A stretch of DNA of 40,978 nucleotides from Halorubrum sp. (GCA_003554605.1 PWGU01000003.1:1-40978); one strand, 5' to 3'; positions 8,531 through 17,632 are shown, counted from the stretch's first letter. Numbers and translations are program-made. The notes: generated by a model not told the origin, from the sequence alone.

Positions 8531-9259
8531 TCACTCCCCGTCGCGCTCGAACAGCGTACCCGGCCCCTCCACTGGAAGCGACGCGACGCGGCAGGCATCC
8601 CACAGCGTCGCCCCGTTGCTGGTGATCACGGGGAGGTCGAGTTCGGTCTCAAGCGCCGCCACCGCATCGAGCGATCGGTAGTTCGTACAGGAGATGAAGA
8701 CGGCGTCAACCCGGTCGACCGTCTCCGACAACTCGATCACCTGTTCATGGGCGTCGTCGGGGCCGAGCGCGCCGATCTCGACGTTCGCCTCGATGCCGCG
8801 ACCGTCGATGGCGACGACCTCGAAGCCGGCGGCCGCGAGGAAGTCACGCTCCCGCTCGTCGAGGTCGGCGGTGTACGGGGTCGCGACGGCGATCGCGTGG
8901 GCATCGAGCGTCTCCAGGGCTCTGACGACAGAGCGGGCCGTCGCGACCGCCGGCGCGTTCGCCGCCGCCGAAAGCGTCTCCTCCAATTCGGCATCGAAGC
9001 CCGGGCCATGCAGCAGGCTACCGGTCGTGCAGGCGTAGGCGACGACGTCGACCTCGGCGTGGCCGAGGAGTTCGGCCGCGCGTCCGGCACCGTCGCTCAT
9101 CGCGTCGAGTTCGTCAACCGAGACGGATTCGAGGGCCATCCGTGCCGTGTGGATAGAGACAGCCTCCGGGGTGTACCGGTCGAACTCGACCTCGGCGGTC
9201 GTGTTCGAGGAGGGCACGACGAGTCCAAGCCGTCCGCCCGAGCCCGCGTGCCCGCTCAT
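8531..9259 (-). CDS. Asp/Glu racemase superfamily enzyme (maleate isomerase/decarboxylase-like)
   Basis: Protein of 242 residues in the Asp/Glu/hydantoin racemase superfamily. It begins with a Gly-rich strand RLGLVVPSSNTTAEVEF as in maleate cis-trans isomerase and arylmalonate decarboxylase. The two active-site cysteine segments are YACTTGS and ISCTNYRS, so both catalytic cysteines of the two-base type are present. It is the last gene of the hyu cluster. The start at 9259 (not the track's 9292) is fixed by an ATGA overlap with the stop of the upstream hyuB-like gene. The context suggests it racemises or isomerises a product of the hydantoinase; the substrate is unknown. Confidence 0.82.
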   Translation of the reverse strand: MSGHAGSGGRLGLVVPSSNTTAEVEFDRYTPEAVSIHTARMALESVSVDELDAMSDGAGRAAELLGHAEVDVVAYACTTGSLLHGPGFDAELEETLSAAANAPAVATARSVVRALETLDAHAIAVATPYTADLDERERDFLAAAGFEVVAIDGRGIEANVEIGALGPDDAHEQVIELSETVDRVDAVFISCTNYRSLDAVAALETELDLPVITSNGATLWDACRVASLPVEGPGTLFERDGE

Positions 9260-10899
9260 CGGCTGCCCTCCGATCGTTTTTCGTCCGCGCAATCGGCGGC
9301 GAGCGCCGCCTCGTCACGCTCGGCCGGGTCGCCGTGGCCGCCGCCGCCGGGCGTCCTGACGGTGACCGTCGTCCCCGCCTCGACGTCGACGGTTAGCTTG
9401 GACGCCACAGGGTCGCCGTCGATCTGGTTCTCCCCCACCTGACCGTCCTCGCCGCCGGCGACGCCGCTCGGGGCGTGGCGGCGGCGCTCGGTCAGAAGCG
9501 AGACGGTCGCGTCGCGCTCGACGGTCACGGTCCGTTCGAGCCCGAGACCCCCACGGAACCGTCCCGCCCCGCCGCTGTTCGGGCGGAGCGCGTAGCGTTC
9601 CACTCGGAGGGGGTACTCCGTCTCGATCGATTCGACGGGCGTGTTGAGCGTGTTCGTCATCCCGACCTGTACACCGTCCATCCCGTCGGCGGTCGCCCGA
9701 GCGCCGAAGCCGCCGCCGATCGTCTCGTAGTAGGTGAACGATCCGTCCCGGGCACCGATCGTGAGGTTGTTCATCGTCCCCTGTCCCTGTGCGGGAACGC
9801 GGTCGGGTGCCGCGTCCGCGAGCGCCGTGAAGACGACGTCGGTGACCCGCTGGCTCGTCTCGACGTTGCCCCCGACGACCGCCGCCGGCGGCTCCGGATT
9901 GAGTAGCGAACCCGCCGGGATCTCGACGGTAACGGGCGCATAACAGCCGTGGTTCGGCGGGATCTCCGGGTCGGTGACACAGCGAACAACGAAGTAGACC
10001 GCGCTCGTCGCGACCGCGAGCGGGGCGTTGAGGTTCCCGTCGAGCTGGTCGGCGGTCCCCGCGAAATCGACGTGGATCGTCTCCCCGTCGACGGTCACCG
10101 CCACCGCGATCTCGATGTCCGCCTCCGTGAGGCCGTCACCTTCGAGAACGTCGCGCGCCTCGTACGTGCCGTCCGGAAGCGACGCGATCTCGGCGATGAT
10201 CCGGTCGTGTGAGTAATCGATCACCGCATCGAAGCCGGTGAGGACGGTCTCACGGCCGTGTTCGTCGAACAGCGCGCCGAGCCGAGTCTCCGCACGTTCG
10301 TTCGCCGCCAACTGGGCGCGGAGGTCGGCCTTCCGTTCGCCCGGGTTTCGCACGTTCGCGAGCAACAACGATCGGACGTCCTCACGGATCTCGCCGGCTT
10401 CGACGAGGCGCGTGGGCGGGATGCGGAGCCCCTCCTGATAGATCTCGCGTGCGCCGGCGGGCATGCTCCCCGGCGTCATCCCGCCCACGTCCGCGTGATG
10501 GGCGCGTGAAACGGCGTAGCCGACGATCTCGTCCTCGGGCGCGAGCGGAGAGACCATCGTCACGTCGGGGAGGTGGGTTCCGCCCCGGAAGGGGTCGTTG
10601 AGCACGAAGACGTCCCCCGGTTTCGGGTCGTGTTCCATGATCGCCTCGACCGACTGGGGCATCGCGCCGAGGTGGACCGGGATGTGCTCGGCCTGGGCGA
10701 CCATCCGGCCCTCGGCGTCGAACAGCGCTGTCGAGCAGTCCCGCCGTTCCTTAATGTTCGGCGAGTACGCCCCACGGATCAGGGTCTGGCCCATCTCCTC
10801 GGCGATGCTTTCGAACTGATTGCGCAACACCTCAAGGGTGATCGGGTCGATCCCGTCGGTCCCCGACGGCGAGCTCGGCGGATTTGGCGGGATCGCCAT
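9256..10899 (-). CDS. hyuB: Hydantoinase/5-oxoprolinase subunit B
   Basis: Subunit B of an ATP-dependent hydantoinase/oxoprolinase, which with HyuA opens a cyclic amide (5-oxoproline, hydantoin or N-methylhydantoin) using ATP. Protein of 547 residues, normal for the family. Characteristic segments are [20 protein letters not shown], the core [17 protein letters not shown], and a C-terminal [12 protein letters not shown]. Its start overlaps the stop of hyuA by one base (TAATG) and its stop overlaps the racemase start (ATGA), so all three are translationally coupled. The exact substrate cannot be read from the sequence. Confidence 0.9.
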   Translation of the reverse strand: MAIPPNPPSSPSGTDGIDPITLEVLRNQFESIAEEMGQTLIRGAYSPNIKERRDCSTALFDAEGRMVAQAEHIPVHLGAMPQSVEAIMEHDPKPGDVFVLNDPFRGGTHLPDVTMVSPLAPEDEIVGYAVSRAHHADVGGMTPGSMPAGAREIYQEGLRIPPTRLVEAGEIREDVRSLLLANVRNPGERKADLRAQLAANERAETRLGALFDEHGRETVLTGFDAVIDYSHDRIIAEIASLPDGTYEARDVLEGDGLTEADIEIAVAVTVDGETIHVDFAGTADQLDGNLNAPLAVATSAVYFVVRCVTDPEIPPNHGCYAPVTVEIPAGSLLNPEPPAAVVGGNVETSQRVTDVVFTALADAAPDRVPAQGQGTMNNLTIGARDGSFTYYETIGGGFGARATADGMDGVQVGMTNTLNTPVESIETEYPLRVERYALRPNSGGAGRFRGGLGLERTVTVERDATVSLLTERRRHAPSGVAGGEDGQVGENQIDGDPVASKLTVDVEAGTTVTVRTPGGGGHGDPAERDEAALAADCADEKRSEGSR

Positions 10900-12908
10900 T
10901 ACGCGGACACCTCCGTTCGGCGCATGGCGAGCGCGCCGTCGGCGAGCACCTCACCCGTCCATCCCGGGGGAACGACGGTCGTACTCTCCGCCTGCTCTAA
11001 GACCGCCGGAGCGGCGATCGTCGTGCCCGAGGCGAGACGGTCCCGGTCATAGACGGTCACCTCCCGGGAGCCGACGTCCGGGAAGTACGCCTCCCGACTC
11101 CCGATCCGGGCGTCCCCCTCGCCGTCGTGGCGGATGACCGGGTCGGACCCCTCGATCGTCGCCGTCACGCGAAGGTTGACCACCTCGACCGCCTCGTCCA
11201 TCGTGTAGCCGTAGGTCCGGTCGTGGGCGTCGTGGAATCGGTCGATGACGGTCGCGGCGTCGAGCGTGCCGTCCACCGGCACGGAGAGTTCGAAGCTCTG
11301 TCCGACATATCGGCAGTCGGCCGTTCGCGAGACCGTCGCGGCATCGGGGTCGGCGGTCTTCGCCAACACGTCGGCGACGAGGTCGTCGTAGACGGCATCG
11401 AGGTGATCTATCCCTCCATCACCGATCTCGACGCCGACCGTCCGGACGGCATCGTAGCTCTCGTCGGCTGCCAACAGGCCGAACGCCGAGAGGACGCCGC
11501 CGGGTCGAGGGACGACGATGCGCTCGATGTCGAGCGCGGCCGCGAGCGCCGGCGCGTGCATCGGACCGGCCCCGCCGAAGGCGACGAGCGTGAACTCGCG
11601 CGGGTCGTGGCCGCGTTCGACCGTCACGGATCGGATCGTGCGGGTCATGGTCGCGTTCGCGACGCGATAGACGCCCCGGGCCGCCTCACGGGCGTCGGCG
11701 AGTCCCGCCTCCGCGGCGAGTCGGTCGAGGGCCTCGTGGGCGGCGTCGATGTCAAGGGTCATCTCCCCGCCGAGCGCCGTCCCCTCGCCGATATAGCCGA
11801 GCACGACGTTCGCGTCCGTCACCGTCGCGGCCGTCCCGCCACGGCCGTAACAGGCCGGACCGGGCTCTGCACCCGCTGAGCGGGGGCCGACCCGCAGTGC
11901 GCCGCCGGCATCGACCCACGCGATCGACCCGCCGCCAGCCCCGACGGTGTTCACGTCCACCATGGGCGTTCGGATCGGGAGCCCCGCGATCGTCGAATCC
12001 GTCGTCCGTTCGGCCCGTCCATCACGAGCGAGGCTGACGTCGCTGGAGGTGCCGCCCATATCGAAGGTGACGAGCCCCGACGCGTCGGCGTCGTCGACAG
12101 TCGCCGCCGCGCCGACGACGCCGGCGGCCGGTCCGGAGAGCGTCGTCGTCACGGCGTGTTCACGGACCGTCGCCGGGTCGGCGATCCCGCCGTTTGCCTG
12201 CATGATCCGCGGCGTGGGGATCCCCGACTCGTCGGCCTCCTCGACCAGACGCCCGACGTAGCGGTCGATCGCCGGTCGGAGATAGGCGTCGACGGCCGTC
12301 GTGGACGTGCGCTCGTACTCGCGGAACTCCGCGAGCACCTCGTGGGAGGCCGAGACCGGGACCGACAGCTCCTCACGAAGGATCTCGGCGACGACCCGCT
12401 CATTCTCGGGGTCCGCGTAGGCGTGAAGCAGGCTGATCGCGACGGCCTCGACGTCCCGATCGCGAAGAGTGTCCGCGAGGGCACGGACCGCGTCGGGATC
12501 GACCGGCGTTTCGACACCCGCCGCGGTGGTGCGCTCGTCGACCTCAAACCGGCGGCGACGCGGGACGAGCGGGTCGGGCTTCTCCGCGTCGAGATCGTAC
12601 AGGTGCGGACGATCCTGTCTGCCTATCTCCAGGACGTCCCGGAAGCCCGCCGTCGTCACAAGCGCCGTCTTCGCCCCGCCGCGTTCGAGCAGGGCGTTCA
12701 CCGAGACGGTCATCGCGTGGGCGAACCCGTCGAGGTCGCTCGGGTCGATACCCGCCCGTTGACACGCTTTCTCGATCCCCGCCAACACGCCGACGCTCTG
12801 GTCGGCCGTCGTCGGCACCTTCGCGGTCACGAGCCGATCCCCTACTGATAGGGCGATGTCGGTGAACGTGCCGCCGACGTCGACGCCGATGGTTGTTTCT
12901 CCTTCCAT
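10899..12908 (-). CDS. hyuA: Hydantoinase/5-oxoprolinase subunit A
   Basis: ATP-binding subunit of the hydantoinase/oxoprolinase pair, with an actin-like ATPase fold. Protein of 669 residues. Visible are the phosphate-1 motif IGVDVGGTFTD (about residues 7-17), the second phosphate loop TFDMGGTSSDVSL, NTVGAGGGSIAWVD and GAEPGPACYGRGG. Length and motif order match HyuA/N-methylhydantoinase A. It starts 6 nt after the stop of the NRAMP-like gene, so it is read from the same transcript. The order transporter, A, B, racemase suggests uptake and ring opening of a cyclic amide. Confidence 0.92.
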   Translation of the reverse strand: MEGETTIGVDVGGTFTDIALSVGDRLVTAKVPTTADQSVGVLAGIEKACQRAGIDPSDLDGFAHAMTVSVNALLERGGAKTALVTTAGFRDVLEIGRQDRPHLYDLDAEKPDPLVPRRRRFEVDERTTAAGVETPVDPDAVRALADTLRDRDVEAVAISLLHAYADPENERVVAEILREELSVPVSASHEVLAEFREYERTSTTAVDAYLRPAIDRYVGRLVEEADESGIPTPRIMQANGGIADPATVREHAVTTTLSGPAAGVVGAAATVDDADASGLVTFDMGGTSSDVSLARDGRAERTTDSTIAGLPIRTPMVDVNTVGAGGGSIAWVDAGGALRVGPRSAGAEPGPACYGRGGTAATVTDANVVLGYIGEGTALGGEMTLDIDAAHEALDRLAAEAGLADAREAARGVYRVANATMTRTIRSVTVERGHDPREFTLVAFGGAGPMHAPALAAALDIERIVVPRPGGVLSAFGLLAADESYDAVRTVGVEIGDGGIDHLDAVYDDLVADVLAKTADPDAATVSRTADCRYVGQSFELSVPVDGTLDAATVIDRFHDAHDRTYGYTMDEAVEVVNLRVTATIEGSDPVIRHDGEGDARIGSREAYFPDVGSREVTVYDRDRLASGTTIAAPAVLEQAESTTVVPPGWTGEVLADGALAMRRTEVSA

Positions 12909-12914
12909 GCTGTT

Positions 12915-14151
12915 TCAGAGACCGAGGAGGCCGGTAATTACGTCGATAAACGCCGGGAGGTTGTCGTTGAGCGTCAACGCGCCGATCACGATAGCCACCA
13001 GCGTGACGAGGATGCCGAGCATGTTCTGGAGGGTGCTGTTCGTATACTCGCCGAGGAGTTCCTCGTTGTTCATCGCGTAGATCAGGAAGATCGCGAGAAC
13101 CGGCAACAGCAGGCCGTTCGCGACCTGCGCGAGGAGGATCACCTCGACCGGGTTGAACCCGAGGCCCGAAAAGACGATCCCGACGGCGAGGATCGTCATC
13201 CAGATCGCCCGGAACCGCGTGGATTTGAGGTCACGCTCCCAGCCGAGCGCCCCCGCCGTGGCGTACGCTCCCGCGAGTGGGGCGCTCATGGCGCTGGTGA
13301 ACCCGGCCGCGAACAGCCCGATCGCAAAGAACGTGAGCGCGAATCCGCCCATCACTGGTTCAAGCTGGTCGGCCATCTCGCCGACGTCGGCGATGGTGGT
13401 TCCCTCGGGGAACACCGCAGCGGCGGTGACGACGATCGCCGTGGTGATCAGCCCGCCGATCGCGATAAGGAGGATCGTGTCGTACCGCACTTCGTCCAAG
13501 TCATCGGGGTCGTCCCACTTTTCCTGAACGGTGCTCGCGTGTAAAAACAGGTTGTACCCGACGACAGTCGTCCCGATGAGTCCGGCGATCAGAAGCGCCG
13601 ACCCCTCCGGAACCGTGGGGACGAGGCCGAAGCTCAAGGCGGCGATGTCGGGACGAACGACGATCGCGTTCACGATGAACGCGAGCCCATCACCCCCACG
13701 AGCGCGATGAACACCCGCTCTATGAGCTTGTAGTTCCCGGTGAAAAGCAGCGCGCCCGCGATAAGTCCGATCACGGGCCCCAGATGTTCTCGCCGACCCC
13801 GGTTATCGTCGTGAGTCCGGCCGCGCCGCCGGTGATATTGCCGGTCTGGAACGCCGCGGTCCCGACGCCGATCGCCGTGACCACCAGCCCGACAGCGAGC
13901 GCGCTCAACACGGGATTTTCGAACTGCTTGCGAAGCGCTTCCCCGAGCCCCTGCTGGGTGATCAAGCCCAGCCGAGCGCTCATCTCCTGAAGCACCATCG
14001 TCGCGAAGACCGAGAAGACGATGGTCCAAAGCAACACGTAGGCGTACTCCGCGCCGATGACGCTCGCGGTCGTGACGGTTCCGGGGCCGATGAACGCCGC
14101 CGCGACGAGCGCGCCGGGTCCAACTGATCTGAGCCTGTCTATGAATGACAT
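12915..14151 (-). pseudogene. NRAMP-fold transporter interrupted by two -1 frameshifts
   Basis: Three minus-strand frames together give one NRAMP-family protein. Residues from ATG 14151 run to GENIWGP at about 13775. The next frame continues VIGLIAGALLF to VGVMG at about 13688. The third continues LAFIVNAIVV to the stop at 12915. Each junction needs one extra base, and both lie in G/C runs (GGGGCCC and GGG). Restored, the protein would be about 412 residues with some eleven membrane spans. The TM1 motif is GPGT instead of DPGN, and the TM6 region reads VGYNLFLH where metal transporters have MPHNLxLH, so it is probably not a Mn/Fe carrier. The frameshifts may be real inactivation or sequencing errors. 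Confidence 0.85.
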
Positions 14152-14184
14152 GGGTGAAATCCACTCGCACTCATCCATCTATTC

Positions 14185-14193
14185 GATAAAAGG
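14185..14193 (-). promoter_or_regulatory. TATA box of the NRAMP-hyu-racemase operon
   Basis: The minus strand reads CCTTTTATC here, centred about 38 nt upstream of ATG 14151. The transcript would start near 14163 with a leader of about a dozen bases. The track's upstream ATG at 14178 is too close to this box to be used. Confidence 0.45.
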
Positions 14194-14212
14194 GTTGTTA
14201 CGAATTGATCAT

Positions 14213-14252
14213 ACAGGTATCTTTGATCGGTGGGTGGAGTATGAACAGGTAT
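14213..14252. promoter_or_regulatory. Direct repeat upstream of the hyu operon promoter
   Basis: ACAGGTAT occurs at 14213-14220 and again at 14245-14252. The 32-bp period is about three helical turns, so both copies face the same side of the helix just upstream of the TATA box. Ribbon-helix-helix proteins often bind repeated short sites, and the gene upstream encodes one. Confidence 0.35.
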
Positions 14253-14312
14253 GAGACGAGCAGGGCCGTGGAGCGGCGATGCATGTACGTGCACCACGGG
14301 CGGTGACCCCGA

Positions 14313-14861
14313 TCAGTCTCCCTCGGGACGTTCCCTGATGATCGCCTTCGAGACGCCCGGTTCGATCTCGACGTCGAACGGAAGCTCGGCCACGCTCCGT
14401 TCGATGAACCGGGACATAAACCAGCGGATCGGCTCCGAGGGAAAGACGACGTGATACGCCCCATCATCCTCGGAGCGAACCGTGAGGAAACTACAAAACG
14501 AGAGCCATTCGAGGAGCTCACCGACGCCCGTGAATCGCCCCGCGTACTCGTGTGCATGGTAATCCGAGACGCGGTCCGCCGCTTCAACGAAGGACGGAGC
14601 GGGGCCGCTCGGATCGTAGACGTGCTCCAAGAAGGCGTGAAGGAAATCGACGTCCAAGAGGACGTGCTCGCCCGACGAGAGCATCAGGTAGTATTGCTCT
14701 AAATTATCGCTCGGTTGCTCGCCGGCGGCCTCGAAGTTCGCCGCGTAAAACGACAGCGCGCGACGGATGACCTCGCTCTGTCCCTGTTCGGTTTCGGCGC
14801 TGAGCGTCTCCAGGGCCGCCCGCGAGTCGTCATCGAGCGATACCGTGACACGTCGAGTCAT
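14313..14861 (-). CDS. Ribbon-helix-helix (CopG-type) DNA-binding protein
   Basis: Protein of 182 residues. The N-terminal 42 residues are a clear ribbon-helix-helix (RRVTVSLDDDSRAALETL then QSEVIRRALSFY). The remaining 140 residues form an acidic, aromatic-rich domain (YYLMLSSGEHVLLDVDFLHAFLEHVY) that I do not recognise and that may bind a ligand. The start at 14861, not 14921, is supported by AACTATACAA about 28 nt upstream. It lies directly upstream of the NRAMP-hyu-racemase operon on the same strand with its own promoter, which makes it the leading candidate for that operon's regulator. Confidence 0.82.
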   Translation of the reverse strand: MTRRVTVSLDDDSRAALETLSAETEQGQSEVIRRALSFYAANFEAAGEQPSDNLEQYYLMLSSGEHVLLDVDFLHAFLEHVYDPSGPAPSFVEAADRVSDYHAHEYAGRFTGVGELLEWLSFCSFLTVRSEDDGAYHVVFPSEPIRWFMSRFIERSVAELPFDVEIEPGVSKAIIRERPEGD

Positions 14862-14884
14862 AGCGAACCCGATGCGGGCGGGGA

Positions 14885-14894
14885 TTGTATAGTT
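14885..14894 (-). promoter_or_regulatory. TATA box of the RHH regulator gene
   Basis: The minus strand reads AACTATACAA about 28 nt upstream of ATG 14861, which suits a leaderless message. Confidence 0.45.
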
Positions 14895-14981
14895 CACGCA
14901 TAGGGAGATGCTTTTGAACACACATACGCTAAAAGCAAGGATATGTTGACGGCGACCATTGAGAGGCGCCGGAACCCCGCC

Positions 14982-15206
14982 TCAGCGATCGTCTTCCCCG
15001 TCGGTCGTATCGATTCCGAGCGCGGCGTTCAACCCACAGAAACAGGTGACCGCGTTGAATCCGAAGCCGATAGCGCCGAGGCCGGCGAACAGCGCGGGAG
15101 TGCGACGGCCGGAACGCGCGGCGGCCACCGCCACGACCGCAAGCACGGCCGCGAGCGCCGCCCGGAGGAGCCGATCACGACCGCCAACGTTTCGTTCGAG
15201 TGTCAT
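14982..15206 (-). CDS. DUF2892 small membrane protein
   Basis: Protein of 74 residues with two hydrophobic segments. The family signature is visible at both ends: RNVGGRDRLLRAALAAVLA at the N-terminus, and TCFCGLNAALGIDT near the C-terminus, matching the usual CPxxxxLGINT of DUF2892/YgaP-type membrane domains. Such proteins often accompany rhodanese or sulfur-related enzymes, but none is present here. The function is unknown. The plus-strand ORFs at 14943 and 14959 are antisense shadows. Confidence 0.8.
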   Translation of the reverse strand: MTLERNVGGRDRLLRAALAAVLAVVAVAAARSGRRTPALFAGLGAIGFGFNAVTCFCGLNAALGIDTTDGEDDR

Positions 15207-15279
15207 ACGTCACGGAACGCTCCCCGATGACTTGGCTCTTACTCGGAGCAGCTGTCGGGGCCCAACCCGGCCGAACGAC

Positions 15280-16569
15280 CTACGCGATCCAGTCGTCGAC
15301 GACGGCCTCCAGCACGTCGTGGGCGATCGCTGCGTCCGCGAGTGCGATCGACTCGTCGACCGTGTGCGCCTGATCGAGGTCGCCGGGCCCCCACGTGACG
15401 GCGGGTATTCCCGCGTCGTTGACGAAGTTTCGCGCGTCGGTGGCGGCCTCGATCCCCCACGGCGCGGCGAGATCCGGTCCGGCGGCGGCCACGTCGCCGT
15501 CGGGCGCTCGCTCGCCGGTCGTACCGAGCGCGTTGATGGACCGGTCGCGCAAGGCGGTCGCGATCGGATGATCGGTCGGCACCTCCGAGGAGGCGTACGT
15601 CTGGATCCGGGTCGCCTCGACCGTGGCCCCGGGCGCATCGACGGCGTCGAGAAGCGCCTCGACCTCTGTATCGACGGCCGCGACGTCCTCGCCAGGGAGC
15701 ACGCGACGGTCGAGGACGATGCTCGCCCGGTCGGGGATCACCGCGAGGTTGCTCCCCGTGCCGGCCTCGATCTCCGTCGCCGTCGCGAAGGCACCCCCGC
15801 AGAGCGACTCGCCGCGGGACCGGAGGTCGGCGTCGTAGTCGTCGATCGCATCGAGTACCGCCCGTGCGCCGTCGATCGCGTTGACGCCGGCGTCGGGCTG
15901 GCTGGCGTGGGTGGCCTCCCCGTGGACCGTGACGCGGTAGACCACGAGCCCCTTCGTGCTCGTCGCGACGCGGAAGTTCGTCGGCTCCAAGACGATCCCG
16001 ACATCGCCGTCGTAGCCGCGGTCGAGCAGGGTTCGCGTGCCCGGATCCGCGGTCTCCTCGCCCATCGCGGCGTGGACGACGATCGACCCCGACCGCTCGC
16101 CGTCACGGATCGCGGGCGCGAGGTCGCGGGCGACGAGCATCGCCAGCGCGAGCCCGGTCTTCATGTCGGCGCTTCCGCGCCCGTAGAGCCGACCGTTCTC
16201 GACGACCCCCCCGTAGGGGTCACGGGCCCACGCCTCGGGGTCGCCCGCGGGAACCACGTCGAGGTGGCCGTTCAACACGACCGTCTTCCCCGCGGGGTCC
16301 TCGGGTCCCACCCGCGCGCCGACCTGCAGCCGATCGGGGTCGGGTTCGGCGATCAGTTCGGCGTCGATGCCGGCGTCGTGGAACCAGTCGCACACGAACT
16401 CGGCCGCGGGCGACTCGCCACCCGGGGGGTTCTCCGTCGGGATGGAGACGAGGTCCGCGGCGAGGTCGCAAAGCTCGGCCATCCGGTCGTCGTCCGGGGT
16501 ATCCTCGACGCCACCGTCGCCGTCGTCGGTATCGTCGGTATCGTCGGACCCCCGGTCGGATGCGGTCAC
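15280..16569 (-). CDS. M20/ArgE-DapE family metallopeptidase or deacylase
   Basis: Dizinc amidohydrolase of the ArgE/DapE/ACY1 group. Visible are the metal-ligand segment VLNGHLDVVPAGD, the bridging Asp in YGRGSADMKTG, the catalytic Glu pair in AAMGEETAD, a later ligand region EPTNF, the dimerisation-domain THASQPDAGVNAI and the final His in LDQAHTVDE. These indicate hydrolysis of an N-acyl or peptide bond; the substrate cannot be told. The start is uncertain: the track's GTG at 16668 precedes a long acidic leader, GTG 16569 gives a shorter one, and ATG 16485 begins exactly at the conserved MAELCDLAADLVSIPTENPP. Confidence 0.86.
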   Translation of the reverse strand: MTASDRGSDDTDDTDDGDGGVEDTPDDDRMAELCDLAADLVSIPTENPPGGESPAAEFVCDWFHDAGIDAELIAEPDPDRLQVGARVGPEDPAGKTVVLNGHLDVVPAGDPEAWARDPYGGVVENGRLYGRGSADMKTGLALAMLVARDLAPAIRDGERSGSIVVHAAMGEETADPGTRTLLDRGYDGDVGIVLEPTNFRVATSTKGLVVYRVTVHGEATHASQPDAGVNAIDGARAVLDAIDDYDADLRSRGESLCGGAFATATEIEAGTGSNLAVIPDRASIVLDRRVLPGEDVAAVDTEVEALLDAVDAPGATVEATRIQTYASSEVPTDHPIATALRDRSINALGTTGERAPDGDVAAAGPDLAAPWGIEAATDARNFVNDAGIPAVTWGPGDLDQAHTVDESIALADAAIAHDVLEAVVDDWIA

Positions 16570-16719
16570 GGGAGACCCCCGCGCGGGCGCTGGCTGCCGG
16601 TCATCGTCGGTGAAACACGGGAGACGGTCATCGATCCACCCTGTCGCGGCGGGTGAAATAAAGCTCACGACGGCGGACGCCCGCGCTCTTAAGCGGACGC
16701 AGGCCCTCCATTCGATCGG

Positions 16720-17277
16720 ATGAGCGAGCAGCCGTCCCGTGAGGAGCCCTCCGGTGAATCCGCCGTCCGTGAGCGTACGGATCGTGTCGACGACGACGTG
16801 AAACGCCGGCTGGAGCAGGCCTACTTAAACGACGAGGAGGACACCCTCGTCGTGTGTGCGGTTCGATCGGCCGCCGACGGCGACGAGATACACGTCGACC
16901 TCCGGCCGCCACACGGGGACGTGGTCCATACCGAACGGTTCACCGCGCCGAAACACGGCTCGCTCGCGGAGTGTACCGACCTCCTCGCCTTTTTAAATGC
17001 TGCGGGGGTCTCCCCGCTCGACCTCGACGCGCTCATCGGGACCCGTGTCCCGGCCTCGTTCGACCCCGAGACCGGCTGGCGGATCGACGCCGACGCCCTT
17101 CCGTCGGGGACGAATACGCGGTGGGACGGGAGCACGGGGACGGCCGACCGGGAGCGGACGGGCCGATGGGATCGGGGCGCGGAGTGGCTTCGAACCTACC
17201 GCGACTGGCTGATCGTGATCGTCGTGATCGGGGTCGAGTTACTGTTCATCATCCTGTTGATCCTCCTTTTCGCCTGA
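16720..17277 (+). CDS. Tail-anchored acidic protein, unknown function
   Basis: Predicted protein of 185 residues with a hydrophilic acidic N-terminal region, a middle domain containing DTLVVCAVRSAADGDEIHV and LAECTDLLAFLNAAGVSPL, and one strongly hydrophobic C-terminal helix (WLIVIVVIGVELLFIILL). The topology predicts a cytoplasmic domain anchored by its C-terminus. I do not recognise the family. It is divergent from the M20 peptidase and convergent with eIF1A. Confidence 0.72.
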   Translation: MSEQPSREEPSGESAVRERTDRVDDDVKRRLEQAYLNDEEDTLVVCAVRSAADGDEIHVDLRPPHGDVVHTERFTAPKHGSLAECTDLLAFLNAAGVSPLDLDALIGTRVPASFDPETGWRIDADALPSGTNTRWDGSTGTADRERTGRWDRGAEWLRTYRDWLIVIVVIGVELLFIILLILLFA

Positions 17278-17319
17278 GCGGTCGCTCGCGGCCGGTAGAC
17301 CCCGAAAATTCGTGGGCGA

Positions 17320-17604
17320 TTACTCGATATGGCCTTCGCGGCGGAGCTGATCGGCGTCCTCGTCGGTGTAGCGCCACTCGACGTTCGCCTTCTCGTCCTG
17401 CCAGGACCAGGGCTCCGCGATGACCACGTCGCCCTCGTTGATCCACGTTCGGTACTTCATGCGGCCGGGGATCCGGCCGAGCCGTTCCTTTCCGTCCACA
17501 CAGCGGAGGCGGACGTGATTGCCGCCGAGATGCTCGGTGACGACGGCGAACACTTCGTCGCTTGAGGGCATACGGAGGTTCCGTCGCCCGGATTCTTTGC
17601 TCAC
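17320..17604 (-). CDS. eif1A: Translation initiation factor aIF1A
   Basis: OB-fold initiation factor that promotes mRNA and initiator tRNA binding on the 30S subunit. Protein of 94 residues starting [21 protein letters not shown], with the OB core [26 protein letters not shown] and the C-terminal [14 protein letters not shown]. The track ORF runs to 17916 in an artificial extension. The true start is GTG 17604, fixed by family alignment and by TTATAAAG about 25 nt upstream (leaderless GTG). Haloarchaea often carry more than one eIF1A copy, so this may be a paralogue. Confidence 0.95.
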   Translation of the reverse strand: MSKESGRRNLRMPSSDEVFAVVTEHLGGNHVRLRCVDGKERLGRIPGRMKYRTWINEGDVVIAEPWSWQDEKANVEWRYTDEDADQLRREGHIE

Positions 17605-17624
17605 AGGCGTAGTAACACCGCACG

Positions 17625-17632
17625 CTTTATAA
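17625..17632 (-). promoter_or_regulatory. TATA box of the aIF1A gene
   Basis: The minus strand reads TTATAAAG, centred about 25 nt upstream of GTG 17604. This spacing decides the start codon. Confidence 0.6.

Noticed and set aside
14959-16656. 565-codon plus-strand ORF opposite the M20 peptidase and DUF2892 genes
   Set aside because: Shadow frame with strongly Arg-rich composition. The minus-strand genes carry clear family motifs.
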